A DNA stretch of 64,000 bases from Neotamlana sargassicola (GCF_020523965.1 NZ_JAJAPX010000002.1:710006-774005); one strand, 5' to 3'. Shown: positions 50,982 to 61,077, counted from the stretch's first letter. The notes: generated by a model not told the origin, from the sequence alone. Numbers and translations: made by a program.

Positions 50982-52472
50982 TTAGTTATTGTTTTTTAAT
51001 ATAATTTCTAATTCTTTTTTCCAATTGTTATAAGCCTCTAGGTAAGGTGTTTTGTCTTCTAATGGCTTGTAAGTCATTACATAATCGTTTTCAATAATGC
51101 CTTTTCCGAAGCTTTCAAAATCGCCTTCATGAAGTTTCGCTGCACGAGCAGCACCAATAGCTCCGGTTGTGTTGTAAATTTCAATGTCTTGATTAATTAA
51201 GGTTGCTACGGTATTTGCAAAAATTTCAGAGCGGTATAAATTATCGTTTCCAGCACGTATAACGGTTGGTTTTATGCCATCGGATTTTAAAATTTCCATG
51301 CCATATACAAACGAAAACGCGATACCTTCTAAAGCAGCACGACATAAATGCCCTTTATTATGATTGTTGAGGTTAAGGTTTAAAATACGCGTACCAACAT
51401 CTTTGTTGTTTAGCATGCGTTCTGCGCCATTGCCAAACGGAATTATACAAACACCATCGCTACCAACAGGAATATTGTTGGTAAGTTCGTTCATGTCTTC
51501 ATAAGATTCAACAGCGAGATTATTTAGCAACCATCTATATTGAATTCCTGCGCCGTTAATGCAAAGTAATTTCCCGATGCGTGCTTCAGTTCCTTTTGAA
51601 TAATTTACGTGAGCAAAATTGTTTACTCTAGAGCTTTCTTTAACCGATAAATTATTAGTGATCGCATAAATTACACCAGAGGTTCCACCGGTTGAAGCGA
51701 CTTCACCAGGGTTAAAAACATTTAAAGATAAAGCGTTATTTGGCTGGTCGCCAGCTCTGTAAAAAATAGGTGTTCCTGCTAATAATCCGCTGCTTTCAGC
51801 TCCAGCCTCGTTTACAATAGATTGTTTACCAAAAGTAGCAACAATATCGGGGACTAGGTTTTTATGAATGCCATAATGGTCTAATAAAAAATCGGCAATA
51901 TCGTCTTTACTAAAATCCCAAAAAACACCTTCAGATAATCCTGAAATAGTAGTGTTTATGGTGTTGGAGAATTTAAAAGCAATATAATCTCCAGGTAACA
52001 TAAACTTGTGAATTTTTTTGAAAACTTCTGGTTCGTTTTGTTTTACCCAACTTAGTTTGGATGCTGTAAAATTTGATGGAGAATTTAGCAAGTTGGTGTT
52101 ACAAGTATTTTCGCCTATAGATTTGAACGCGTTATTACCAATTTCAACCGCTCTACTATCGCACCAAATTATACTTTTTCGTAATGGTGTACCTGCTTTA
52201 TTTACAACCACCAAACCGTGCATTTGGTACGAAATACCAATGCCAACAATTTGTTCGCTAGTAACGTTGTTTTCTCTTTTTAAACGGGAAATAGCGTTGC
52301 AAACATATTGCCACCAAAGGTCTGGGTCTTGTTCGGCCCAACCGTTTTTTTCGGCGTACATTTCCATTTCTTGTTTTGGTTCTTGCACAACAGCAATGCT
52401 TTTACTGGTTTTGGTATTAACCAAAGCTGCTTTTATAGAAGAACTTCCTATGTCTAATCCTAAATAATACAT
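50982..52472 (-). CDS. xylB: Xylulokinase
   Basis: The 496-residue FGGY kinase phosphorylates D-xylulose to X5P. The N terminus is [18 protein letters not shown] (phosphate-1). [10 protein letters not shown] and [14 protein letters not shown] are xylulokinase-typical. [31 protein letters not shown] contains the catalytic aspartate region, and [23 protein letters not shown] is the adenosine motif. The start codon overlaps the preceding regulator stop by one base, so the operon is tightly coupled. Confidence 0.94.
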   Translation of the reverse strand: MYYLGLDIGSSSIKAALVNTKTSKSIAVVQEPKQEMEMYAEKNGWAEQDPDLWWQYVCNAISRLKRENNVTSEQIVGIGISYQMHGLVVVNKAGTPLRKSIIWCDSRAVEIGNNAFKSIGENTCNTNLLNSPSNFTASKLSWVKQNEPEVFKKIHKFMLPGDYIAFKFSNTINTTISGLSEGVFWDFSKDDIADFLLDHYGIHKNLVPDIVATFGKQSIVNEAGAESSGLLAGTPIFYRAGDQPNNALSLNVFNPGEVASTGGTSGVIYAITNNLSVKESSRVNNFAHVNYSKGTEARIGKLLCINGAGIQYRWLLNNLAVESYEDMNELTNNIPVGSDGVCIIPFGNGAERMLNNKDVGTRILNLNLNNHNKGHLCRAALEGIAFSFVYGMEILKSDGIKPTVIRAGNDNLYRSEIFANTVATLINQDIEIYNTTGAIGAARAAKLHEGDFESFGKGIIENDYVMTYKPLEDKTPYLEAYNNWKKELEIILKNNN

Positions 52473-53458
52473 TATAATGAGTCTCTTAAAATAAGTTTAG
52501 TGGGTATATATTTTTGTATTGATTGATCTTGATTTATAAATTGCGCCGCCATATTTCCCATGGCTTTAAAATCGGTTGAAATAACCGAAATGCCTTTGTA
52601 AATAAATGGTTTCATTGGTGTTTCGTTGTAAGACAGAAAGCCAACATGGGTTCCAGGTTCTAGGTTTTTATTTCGGCATTGCTCTAAAAACATGCCCAAA
52701 ACCCGATCGCTTACACTTAAATATGCATCGTGTTTTTCTACTTCAAATTCATTAATATCTGTAACAATTTTATAGGTTATTCTGTTTGCCTTACAAAATT
52801 GTTTAAAAACAGTAACGGCTTCGGCAGGATGATAGGTAAACGTTGGATAAACTAATACAAAGCGTTTATATTTCTTTAAAGCCGGTTGCGCGTCTTCTAA
52901 TATTTCCGCGAAAGCGTTACCAAAATCCTGAAATACGTAATTGTTGCTTTTTTTAGCATGAATATTCCAGTCGATTAATAAGAGTTTGTCATTATCAAAA
53001 TCTGAAAGCACACTTGGAACCTCCTTATGGTTAAAACTCATGACAACATATTTGTAATATTTGCCTTTTCCGTTATTTAAAATGGTTTTAAAATTATTAA
53101 TGTTATAATGATGAAATTGCACATCGACAATTACTTTTTTGGGTAAGTTTTGCACAAAGGCGTGGTACAAAACTTCTTTATAAGCCTTAAAAGTATCGAG
53201 CACTAATAGTACTTTACGCGTATCGTTTGCCACAAAATAACCTTTGTTAGGTACAGACTCAATAACGCCGTTATCTTTTAAAATAGAGTAGGCCTTAAAA
53301 ACAGTGTCGCGAGATAAATGGTACGCTTTACAAACATTATTTACCGAAGGTAGCGCATCACCACTGCTTAGGGTGTTGTTCGCAAGGGCATCGTTAACGG
53401 CGTTAACAAGCTGCTGATATTTAGGTAATTCTATGTTTAAATCTATTGATAAATCCAC
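52472..53458 (-). CDS. GntR-type regulator with LacI-like ligand domain
   Basis: The 328-residue protein has an N-terminal GntR winged helix: LPKYQQLVNAVNDALANNTLSSGDALPSVNNVCKAYHLSRDTVFKAYSILKDNGVIESVPNKGYFV. A periplasmic-binding/LacI-type effector domain follows (VLLVLDTFKAYKEVLYHAF to the C-terminal GISVISTDFKAMGNMAAQFI). This hybrid is common for pentose regulators (AraR-like) in Bacteroidota. As first gene of the xylBA operon it probably senses xylose or xylulose and regulates its own transcription. Control of the divergent alginate locus is possible but not indicated. Confidence 0.87.
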   Translation of the reverse strand: MDLSIDLNIELPKYQQLVNAVNDALANNTLSSGDALPSVNNVCKAYHLSRDTVFKAYSILKDNGVIESVPNKGYFVANDTRKVLLVLDTFKAYKEVLYHAFVQNLPKKVIVDVQFHHYNINNFKTILNNGKGKYYKYVVMSFNHKEVPSVLSDFDNDKLLLIDWNIHAKKSNNYVFQDFGNAFAEILEDAQPALKKYKRFVLVYPTFTYHPAEAVTVFKQFCKANRITYKIVTDINEFEVEKHDAYLSVSDRVLGMFLEQCRNKNLEPGTHVGFLSYNETPMKPFIYKGISVISTDFKAMGNMAAQFINQDQSIQKYIPTKLILRDSL

Positions 53459-53460
53459 AA

Positions 53461-53514
53461 ACTGTTCTGTTCTGTTCTGGTTTGCAAAAATAGTAAATTA
53501 TTTAATGGGAAAAT
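53461..53514 (-). promoter_or_regulatory. Promoter region of the xylose operon with GTTCT repeats
   Basis: On the minus strand TATTTTTG at 53492-53485 matches TAnnTTTG. Downstream of it, three AGAAC units (plus strand GTTCT at 53463-53478) lie between the box and the regulator start, a plausible operator. The -33 element is weak. Confidence 0.45.
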
Positions 53515-53577
53515 ACTTTTTTTAGAAAATTAAAATCATAGCGAAATGAAACCTCGACAAATAATTAACAATTATAA

Positions 53578-53609
53578 TTTTGGTAGTATGAGTCAAAACC
53601 TTACATTTG
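53578..53609 (+). promoter_or_regulatory. Promoter of the PL6 alginate lyase gene
   Basis: TTTTG at 53578-53582 and TACATTTG at 53602-53609 are separated by exactly 19 bases. This is a full match to the Bacteroidota TTTG-N19-TAnnTTTG promoter. Confidence 0.8.
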
Positions 53610-53643
53610 GAAAACCAGAATGGTTAACCAGTTTGGAAAACCA
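53606..53643 (+). promoter_or_regulatory. Operator overlapping the PL6 promoter
   Basis: TTTGGAAAACCA (53606-53617) and TTTGGAAAACCA (53632-53643) flank the perfect palindrome TGGTTAACCA at 53621-53630. The site spans the -7 box and predicted start, a repressor position. The TGGTnnACCA core resembles operators of FadR-subfamily GntR uronate regulators. An equivalent site lies before susC. Confidence 0.7.
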
Positions 53644-53662
53644 CAAACACTAAACTATTATT

Positions 53663-55972
53663 ATGAGGAAATTTTATGTTTTTTTAATTGTTTCTGTTGT
53701 ATTTTTTTCTTGTGAAACATCTAAAAACACTCAAAAAAGTCTTGTTGTAAATAATTCGGAAGCGCTTAATAATGCTATAGAAAATGCGAAGCCAGACGAT
53801 ATTATCGTTTTAAAAGATGGTAATTGGAAGGATTTAGAAATAAATTTTAAAGCAAACGGTACCGAAAATCATCCTATTACTATTAAAGCCGAAACACCAG
53901 GCGGTGTTGTTATTTCGGGGGTTTCGCAATTAAAATTTGGTGGTAATTATTTAGTGGTAGACGGGCTGCATTTTAAAGGCGGTTATGCTAAAGGAAACGT
54001 TGTAGATTTTAAGTTGGATGATGAGCATATTGGAAACTATTGTACGTTAACAAATACTGTAATTGAAGATTTTAATAAAATGGAGCGCGACGATTCCGAT
54101 CGTTGGGTGCAATTCTGGGGCAGACATAATACATTAAGTAATTGTTATATTGCTGGAAAAACAAATCGTGGGCCAACTATTCGAATCGATTTAAAGGGTA
54201 ACGAGCACATTAACAATCATCACAGAATTATCAATAATCATTTTGGGCCTCGTCCTCCAAAAGGTGGTGCCAGTGGTGAGACTATTCAATTGGGCGATAG
54301 TTATACGTCTATGGCTCCAAGTTATACTTTAGTAGAAAATAATTTATTTGAAGAGTGTAATGGCGAGGTTGAAATTATTTCGAGCAAAACAAACTTTAAT
54401 CAGTTTAAAAATAATGTGTTCTATAAAAGTGAAGGGTCTTTGGTAACCAGACATGGAAATTACTGTACAATTGAAGGTAACTATTTTATTGGAGATGGCA
54501 TAAATAAAAATATTGGAGGTATTCGTGTTATAAACACTGGGCATACCATTATAAATAACTATTTCTACAATTTAATTGGTGAAAGTTTTAGAAGCCCGTT
54601 AGCTGTTATGAATGGTATTCCAAAATCGCCATTAAATCGTTATAACCAAGTTACAGATGTTGTTGTGGCATATAACTCGTATGTAAATTGTAAATCACCT
54701 TGGCAATTTGGAGTAGGAGTAAATACCGATCAAAAAGATGTATTGCCAGCCTCCGAAATTCGTTCGGCAATTCCAATTAGAACAATAGTTGCGAATAATA
54801 CCTTATATAATTCTAAATCAGATAGTTTAATTGTTGTGGCACATGATAAAATTGAAGGCGTAACGTTTAAAAGTAATGCAATCAATAATCAAGGCGGATA
54901 TTTTTATCCAGTTGATGGTATAGCGGCTTCAAATTTTGAAATTAAATCTATTTCTGAAAACGTTTTTATTCCAACTGAAACTTTAACTATTGAGCCATAT
55001 TTAGGTTTTGGTTTTGATAAAATTACCTCAGATTTATTTGGGAACTCTAGAACATCTAATAACGGTGTTGGGGCTATTGTTGAAACAGCAGTGGGAGATC
55101 CGGGTATCTTTGACAAATCAAAATACGGGCCATCATGGTTTACGCAAGACAATCAAACTAAGGAAGGTCAGGTATTTGAAATTTCAGTTTCAGACAATAT
55201 TCAGAAAAAAATTGATGAGGCTGAAAATGGAGATACTATTTTGTTGAACTCAGGCGTGTATTCAATTTCAAATTCATTAAAAATTTCAAAAGCAATAACG
55301 GTTAAAGCAAAATCAAAAGGTGAAACTATTATAAATTATAATGGTGAAGCGGCTACTGCGCTTTTTGAGCTTCATCCAAAAGGGTTTTTAAATGTAGAGG
55401 GATTAGTTTTAAAAGGTAATAACTCCACTAAAGCTTTTGCTTCTTTAAAAGAAAATATGTTTACTCACTTTGGTTTAGAGGTGAACAATATAGCAATTCA
55501 AGGTTTTAATTTTGCTTTAAAAGTATATAAACAAGCTTTTGCTGAACATATTACATTCTCAAATACTTTAATTTCAGATTGTAACAACGGTTTAGAATTG
55601 TCTGAAGAAATTAATGATAAAGGCGATTATAATACCGAGTATTTAACAATAAATAATTGTGAGTTTAACAATGTAAAGCAAAATGTTATTGATTATTATC
55701 GTGGTGGTTACGACGAATCTACAATTGGTGGTAATTTAATTGTGAAAAATTCTACTTTTAATAATTGCGGTAAACTTGAAAAAAATGGAATACTGTTAAA
55801 CCACCGAGGTATTGTTAATGTTAATTTAATGGATAATACCTTTAAAAATAATCCGGTAAAATTAGTGGCTTTGTTATGGGGGGCTAAAAACAATTCGGCA
55901 GCCAACAATACGATTTTAAATTCAGGAGGCATTATTACCGAACAAAATTTAAAATTAACACTTATGTATTAG
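53663..55972 (+). CDS. Polysaccharide lyase family 6 alginate lyase, two-domain lipoprotein
   Basis: The 769-residue protein has a lipobox Cys at residue 17 (VFFSC). The PL6 (chondroitinase B-like) beta-helix catalytic domain runs to about residue 400. EVEIISSK gives E235, E237 and K242, and TRHGN gives R263. Their spacing equals the calcium ligands and the Lys/Arg catalytic pair described for two-domain PL6 alginate lyases such as AlyGC. A second beta-helix domain (about 490-769, starting FEISVSDNIQKKIDEAENGDTILLNSGVYSI) follows, as in AlyGC. It cleaves alginate by beta-elimination. Endo/exo mode and M/G preference cannot be read. Context (SusCD, uronate transporter, KDG kinase) supports alginate over chondroitin. 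Confidence 0.88.
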   Translation: MRKFYVFLIVSVVFFSCETSKNTQKSLVVNNSEALNNAIENAKPDDIIVLKDGNWKDLEINFKANGTENHPITIKAETPGGVVISGVSQLKFGGNYLVVDGLHFKGGYAKGNVVDFKLDDEHIGNYCTLTNTVIEDFNKMERDDSDRWVQFWGRHNTLSNCYIAGKTNRGPTIRIDLKGNEHINNHHRIINNHFGPRPPKGGASGETIQLGDSYTSMAPSYTLVENNLFEECNGEVEIISSKTNFNQFKNNVFYKSEGSLVTRHGNYCTIEGNYFIGDGINKNIGGIRVINTGHTIINNYFYNLIGESFRSPLAVMNGIPKSPLNRYNQVTDVVVAYNSYVNCKSPWQFGVGVNTDQKDVLPASEIRSAIPIRTIVANNTLYNSKSDSLIVVAHDKIEGVTFKSNAINNQGGYFYPVDGIAASNFEIKSISENVFIPTETLTIEPYLGFGFDKITSDLFGNSRTSNNGVGAIVETAVGDPGIFDKSKYGPSWFTQDNQTKEGQVFEISVSDNIQKKIDEAENGDTILLNSGVYSISNSLKISKAITVKAKSKGETIINYNGEAATALFELHPKGFLNVEGLVLKGNNSTKAFASLKENMFTHFGLEVNNIAIQGFNFALKVYKQAFAEHITFSNTLISDCNNGLELSEEINDKGDYNTEYLTINNCEFNNVKQNVIDYYRGGYDESTIGGNLIVKNSTFNNCGKLEKNGILLNHRGIVNVNLMDNTFKNNPVKLVALLWGAKNNSAANNTILNSGGIITEQNLKLTLMY

Positions 55973-56363
55973 TGTTGTTTTAGTTTGTTTTTTTTAATGT
56001 CCTAACCTTCAGTGTTTTGTTTTTTTTTTATAAGGTTAAGAATAAGTTAAATAATTTATATAAAAATATTTGTTTTAACTAAAATATAACATATATTTGG
56101 AAAACCAAATTGGTTTACCAATTTGAATAACCAATTTTTTAAAAACTACTGTATAACTTCAAATAAACAAAGCAAAATATGATGTAAACAAGTTCTATTA
56201 AAAATGAAAGATTTAATCTTTCTAGAAAAGTAAAGTTTTACTTTAAAAGTTTGTGTTTCCAAATGCAAAATAAAACTGATAAATATCAGGTATTTGGTTA
56301 AAAAAAGAAAAGGACGGTTTAAACCACTTTAGTCGTCCAAAAAATTAAACTAAAAAGACTATT
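55973..56363 (+). promoter_or_regulatory. susC upstream region: promoter, operator and long 5' leader
   Basis: This is 391 bases without a gene. TTTG at 56069-56072 and TATATTTG at 56092-56099 are 19 bases apart (promoter). The 18-base palindrome AAATTGGTTTACCAATTT at 56107-56124 overlaps the start region, preceded by TTTGGAAAACCA and followed by TTTGAATAACCA. A leader of about 250 bases remains before the ATG. It includes a GGACG...CGTCC hairpin at 56312-56338. Confidence 0.75.
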
Positions 56364-59300
56364 ATGAATTTAAAAATTAAACTAACTTTATTAACACTAT
56401 TTTGTAGTGTGGTGTTATTCGCTCAAGGCGATATTACAATTAAAGGAGCAGTAGTTTCGGCTACAGATAATGTTCCTATTCCTGGAGTAAACGTTATAGT
56501 TCAAAATTCTTCAAAAGGTACAACCACCGATTTTGACGGAAATTATGAGATTACCGTAAATAAAGGAGATGTTTTACAATTTTCTTATATCGGGTTTGTA
56601 ACAAAATCTATTACCATTTCAAATCAAACTACATTAAATGTTTCGTTAAGTGAAGATTTAGCAGAATTAGAAGAGATTGTTGTTGTTGGTTATGGTGCAC
56701 GTAAAAAGAGCGATTTAACAGGGTCTGTTTCGGCAGTAAAAGCTGATGAATTAACGGCATTCCCAGTTCTGGATGCAGAACAAGCGTTACAAGGTCGTGC
56801 AGCAGGTGTAAATGTGCAATCTAACAATGGGGGTGAGCCAGGAGCGCCTATAAGTGTGCGTATTCGTGGTAATACTTCAATTAATGCGAGCAGTGCTCCT
56901 TTAATTGTTGTTGATGGTTTTGTTGGAGCAACAATGCCTCAGCCAGGAGATATTCAATCTATTCAAGTTTTAAAAGATGCGTCTGCAACTGCTATTTATG
57001 GTTCGCAAGGGGCAAATGGTGTTGTAATGGTTACAACTAAAAAAGGACGTTCTGGAAAAATTAATATTGAAGTAAACTCAAATTACGCAATTCAAAGTAC
57101 AGCTAATAAATTAGATTTATTAAACGCTGACGATTTTACTACTTATCAAAATGCTGTTAGAGAAAATGTAGCATTAACCAATGGTAATACGGCTACACCT
57201 TATGTTCGTGGTGATTACGATACCGATTGGCAAGATTTAATTTATAGAACTGGTAATACTCAAAATCACCAACTTTCTGTTTCAGGTGGTTCAGAAAAGA
57301 TGAAATTTTATTTATCAGGAACTTATTTTCAACAAGATGGGGTGTTAATCAATTCAGATTACGAAAGAGTTTCTGTTTTAGCTAACTTAGATGCTCAGGT
57401 AACAGATAAGTTAAAATTAGGAGCTAATTTAACAACAAATGTTAGCCAAAAAGGCGGAGTTACTACTCAGTCTGATGGTTCGGTTACAGTAGGTGGTGAC
57501 GATGTGGTTTCTTTAGCTATGCGTTTCGATCCAAATAAAGGAATTTATGATGCCAATGGTAATTTCTCTACAAACGATTTAATTGGAGATCCAGTAGATA
57601 ACCCATGGGCAGTTGCAACTCAAAGAGATGATGATACTGAAATAGAAAATTTTAGAGCAAACTTCTTTGCTAATTACGATATTTTAGAAGGATTAACTTT
57701 TAAAACTACATTCGGTTTAAGTTCTCAAAATACATTTAGAGGAATTTATATGCCAAGAACTTTAATTATAACGGCTTCTGGTGTAAATGGTAGAGCCATT
57801 ATAGACGAAGATAAAACCAATAGCGTTTTAACCGAGAGTTATTTAACTTATAATAAAGAGATAGGTAAAGGTGTTTTAACATTATTAGGAGGTTACTCTT
57901 TTCAAAAAACAACAAACAAAGGATCTTATTCTGAAGGAACAGGAACTATTAGAGATTCGTTTTCTTACTACGGTTTATACACAGCAACTAGCTTAATTAA
58001 TGCCGGAAGTGGTGATATTTATTTTAACGAAAGAGAAATTCAATCGTTTTTTGGAAGAGTTAATTTCGATTACGACGACAAATATTTGTTCACAGCAACC
58101 GTAAGACGTGATGGATCGTCTAGTTTCGCTGCAAACGAAAAGTATGCCACATTCCCATCGGCTGCATTGGGTTGGAAAGTTTCTAACGAAGATTTCTTAA
58201 AAGATAGCAATGTTATTTCAAACTTGAAATTAAGAGGTAGTTACGGTGTTACTGGTACACAGTCTATTCCTGCTTACCAATCTTTAGCTATCTTGAGTAG
58301 CTTGTATGCTTCTAGCGATAACCAAACTGTAGCGGCTGTTACACCATTCCAAAATGCTAACCCAGACTTAAAATGGGAGTCATCATATCAAACAAACGTT
58401 GGTTTAGATTTAGGATTGTTTAATAACGCTGTTTCTTTATCATTAGATTATTATAACATCGACACTAAAGATGTATTAATGGTAGATAACAGTATTCCAG
58501 ACTACTTTGGATTATTAAATAGTAACATCATTACTAACGCAGGTGAAATTAATAATACTGGTTTCGAAATTTCGTTAAATACAAGAAATATTTCTAAAGA
58601 AGATTTTTCTTGGACAACAGATTTTGTATTCTCAAAAAATAAAAACACAGCAACCAAACTTATTAATGGAGACGATTATTTCCGTAATGGTGCACCAAGC
58701 TACTTTAGTGTAACCAACACGAGCTTATTAAGAGAAGGTGAAGAAGTTGGTTTATTCTGGGGCTTTGATTATGCAGGTGTTTACCAAGGTGGAGACTTAC
58801 CAGAAGGAACTGCAACATTACCAAACGGAGTTGCAGGAGATCCATTGTTTTATGATATTGATGAAAGTGGAGATATTACAAACGACGATAGAACTATTAT
58901 TGGTAATCCTAATCCTGATTTTACTTGGGGTCTTACAAATACGTTCACGTATAAAAACATCGATTTAAATATCTTTTTCCAAGGGTCTGAAGGTGGTCAA
59001 ATTTTTAACATGACTAATGTACAGTTAAACAATGGTGACGCTAATACTACTTACGATTATTTTAACAACGCATGGACAGCAACAAATACAAATACTAATC
59101 AGCCAAGAGTTGGTAATAATAGTTCAAGAGAAATGTCATCGCGCTTTGTAGAAGATGGTAGCTACGTACGACTAAAAAACTTAGCGATTGGTTATACCTT
59201 CGATTCTAGCATCATAGAAAAACTAGGTATGGAACGATTAAGATTGTCTGTTAGCGGACAAAATTTATTAACATTTACAGATTACTCTGGTCTAGACCCA

Positions 59301-59423
59301 GAAGTAAATTACTTTGGTTCTGCTGGAAACAATAACACAAGCAGTAACACAGTTAAAGGTTTCGATTTTGGAAATTATCCAACTGTTAGATCTTTTACCT
59401 TTAGCTTAAGTGCGAAATTTTAA
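56364..59423 (+). CDS. SusC/RagA-family TonB-dependent outer membrane transporter
   Basis: The 1019-residue protein has a signal peptide (ending VVLFAQ) and a CarboxypepD-regulatory-like domain (KGAVVSATDNVPIPGVNVIV... to about residue 95). The SusC plug contains EEIVVVGYGARKKSDLTGSVSAVKADEL, LQGRAAGVNVQSNNGG and VRIRGNTSINASSAPLIVVDG. A 22-strand barrel ends in SFTFSLSAKF with terminal Phe. With SusD it imports oligosaccharides using TonB energy; here the likely cargo is alginate oligomers. It is 24 bp before susD. Confidence 0.95.
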   Translation: MNLKIKLTLLTLFCSVVLFAQGDITIKGAVVSATDNVPIPGVNVIVQNSSKGTTTDFDGNYEITVNKGDVLQFSYIGFVTKSITISNQTTLNVSLSEDLAELEEIVVVGYGARKKSDLTGSVSAVKADELTAFPVLDAEQALQGRAAGVNVQSNNGGEPGAPISVRIRGNTSINASSAPLIVVDGFVGATMPQPGDIQSIQVLKDASATAIYGSQGANGVVMVTTKKGRSGKINIEVNSNYAIQSTANKLDLLNADDFTTYQNAVRENVALTNGNTATPYVRGDYDTDWQDLIYRTGNTQNHQLSVSGGSEKMKFYLSGTYFQQDGVLINSDYERVSVLANLDAQVTDKLKLGANLTTNVSQKGGVTTQSDGSVTVGGDDVVSLAMRFDPNKGIYDANGNFSTNDLIGDPVDNPWAVATQRDDDTEIENFRANFFANYDILEGLTFKTTFGLSSQNTFRGIYMPRTLIITASGVNGRAIIDEDKTNSVLTESYLTYNKEIGKGVLTLLGGYSFQKTTNKGSYSEGTGTIRDSFSYYGLYTATSLINAGSGDIYFNEREIQSFFGRVNFDYDDKYLFTATVRRDGSSSFAANEKYATFPSAALGWKVSNEDFLKDSNVISNLKLRGSYGVTGTQSIPAYQSLAILSSLYASSDNQTVAAVTPFQNANPDLKWESSYQTNVGLDLGLFNNAVSLSLDYYNIDTKDVLMVDNSIPDYFGLLNSNIITNAGEINNTGFEISLNTRNISKEDFSWTTDFVFSKNKNTATKLINGDDYFRNGAPSYFSVTNTSLLREGEEVGLFWGFDYAGVYQGGDLPEGTATLPNGVAGDPLFYDIDESGDITNDDRTIIGNPNPDFTWGLTNTFTYKNIDLNIFFQGSEGGQIFNMTNVQLNNGDANTTYDYFNNAWTATNTNTNQPRVGNNSSREMSSRFVEDGSYVRLKNLAIGYTFDSSIIEKLGMERLRLSVSGQNLLTFTDYSGLDPEVNYFGSAGNNNTSSNTVKGFDFGNYPTVRSFTFSLSAKF

Positions 59424-59447
59424 TTGTTAATTTAAAAGAAAAAAATT

Positions 59448-60974
59448 ATGAATACTTACAAATATATATTGTTATTTATGGGTATAGCCTTAATGGGATG
59501 TTCAGATTTAGAAGAATCTCCTATTGCTTTACTAGACCCAAATGGATATTTTCAAACAACTGAAGATTTACAAGCTGGAATCGATGGTTCGTTAACGCAT
59601 GCAATAAATGAAGAAATTTGGGGCAGAAAATTATCAATTGCCTTAATGCTTCGTTCAGATATGGTAAATTTACAATCGTCTCAAACAAGAAGGGTTGAAA
59701 TGAATACACATACCATTACTGGAGATAACGAAATGGTATACGACCCTTGGAGAAGAATTTACTTAGGAATTGCTGCTGCAAATACTGTTATTCAAGGAGC
59801 AAGTGGAGTTGACGAAGAAGAATCTGTTTTAAATCCAATAGTTGCACAAGCTTATTTTGCAAGAGCATTTTATTATTTTCATTTAGTAAGACTTTTTGGA
59901 GATGTTCCTTATTTCGATGCGCCAATAACTGATGTTGCTGCGGGAAAAACAGTTAGCTGTACACCGGAAGCCGAAGTTTATGCTAATATTATATCAGATT
60001 TAGAATTTGCAGAGCAATGGTTACCTAATACAGTTTCTACAAGAGCAAAGCCTTCTAAAGCGGCTGCAAAATCTTATCTTGCCTTAGTATATTTAACAAT
60101 GGCAGGAACAAGTGATGCTAGTTATTTCCAAATGGCTTACGATAAAGCTAAAGAAGTTATTACAAACAAAGGAACGTACGACGTAGATTTAGATCCAGAT
60201 TTTCAAACGTTGTTTAATGCTAACTTAATCGACGCATCAAAAGAGCCAATTTTTGCTTTAGATTACAATAACGTGGAAGCTAGTGATAATGCTTACGATC
60301 AAACTGCTCCAATGACGGGTGTTAGAGGAGACGACGACGATCAAGGTTGGTCGGTTGCTGTTCCTACAATGGCTGTTTACGATTCTTTCGATCCAGACGA
60401 TTATCGTACTCGTGTTAGTTTTCAAACAGAAGCTACAATTGGTGGTACAACTGTAGATTATACAAACTTTACAATTAGTGGTCATGCAGATGCTGCAAAT
60501 CAGCCTTACATAGCTAAATATACGCGTTATCCTGGGCCATACGCTCGTGGTAATAAAAGAGCAACTAGTCATAATTATTCAATGATGCGTTATGCTGAGG
60601 TTTTATTAATTGCTGCAGAAGCAGGTGTTGAAATAGGAGCTGCAGATGCTATCGATTTTCTAAATGAAGTAAGAGGAAGAGCAAGAAATGGAGGGAACTC
60701 TACAAATGGGGGATATGTTGAAGAAACAGTTCCAGCAAGTAGTGTACCTGCCGATTTAACTTCAATAACTGTTGATGATGTATTAGAAGAAAGAAGAATA
60801 GAATTGGCTTTTGAAGGAAAAAGATGGTACGATATAAAAAGAAGACAATTAGGGGATGTTGTATTTAGTGCTTCTGGTTACGAAGGAGCTAAACCAGATT
60901 GGAATGCATCAGAAGATTATGATACACCAATCCCACAAGATGAAATCGATAGAAACCCTAATTTAACTAATTAG
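59448..60974 (+). CDS. SusD/RagB-family surface glycan-binding lipoprotein
   Basis: The 508-residue protein has a lipobox Cys at residue 18 (ALMGCSDLEE). The SusD TPR-helical fold includes PNGYFQTTEDLQAGIDG, IVAQAYFARAFYYFHLVRLFGDVPYFDAPI and AKSYLALVYLTMAG. The C-terminal markers are MRYAEVLLIAAEAGVEIG, LNEVRGRARNGG and VLEERRIELAFEGKRWYDIKRR. It is the extracellular lid of the SusC transporter and binds the polysaccharide. In the same operon, a strong hairpin follows before the MFS gene. Confidence 0.95.
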   Translation: MNTYKYILLFMGIALMGCSDLEESPIALLDPNGYFQTTEDLQAGIDGSLTHAINEEIWGRKLSIALMLRSDMVNLQSSQTRRVEMNTHTITGDNEMVYDPWRRIYLGIAAANTVIQGASGVDEEESVLNPIVAQAYFARAFYYFHLVRLFGDVPYFDAPITDVAAGKTVSCTPEAEVYANIISDLEFAEQWLPNTVSTRAKPSKAAAKSYLALVYLTMAGTSDASYFQMAYDKAKEVITNKGTYDVDLDPDFQTLFNANLIDASKEPIFALDYNNVEASDNAYDQTAPMTGVRGDDDDQGWSVAVPTMAVYDSFDPDDYRTRVSFQTEATIGGTTVDYTNFTISGHADAANQPYIAKYTRYPGPYARGNKRATSHNYSMMRYAEVLLIAAEAGVEIGAADAIDFLNEVRGRARNGGNSTNGGYVEETVPASSVPADLTSITVDDVLEERRIELAFEGKRWYDIKRRQLGDVVFSASGYEGAKPDWNASEDYDTPIPQDEIDRNPNLTN

Positions 60975-61038
60975 GATTTTTAACCAATAAGCTTTTACAA
61001 TCAATAATTTAGTTTTTCTGTTTGTATAAGTTGAAAGA

Positions 61039-61077
61039 AAAGTTTTACTGGTGCTTTTTAAGCATCGGTAAAACTTT
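61039..61077 (+). promoter_or_regulatory. Strong intercistronic hairpin between susD and the MFS gene
   Basis: AAAGTTTTACTGGTGC at 61039-61054 pairs with GCATCGGTAAAACTTT at 61062-61077 (16-bp stem, two wobbles). No T-run follows, so it is more likely an mRNA stabiliser or partial attenuator than a full terminator. Confidence 0.6.

Noticed and set aside
52472..53458. GntR/LacI-hybrid as the regulator of the alginate genes
   Set aside because: It is the first gene of the xylBA operon and of AraR-like build. The palindromes at PL6 and susC look like FadR-subfamily sites instead.
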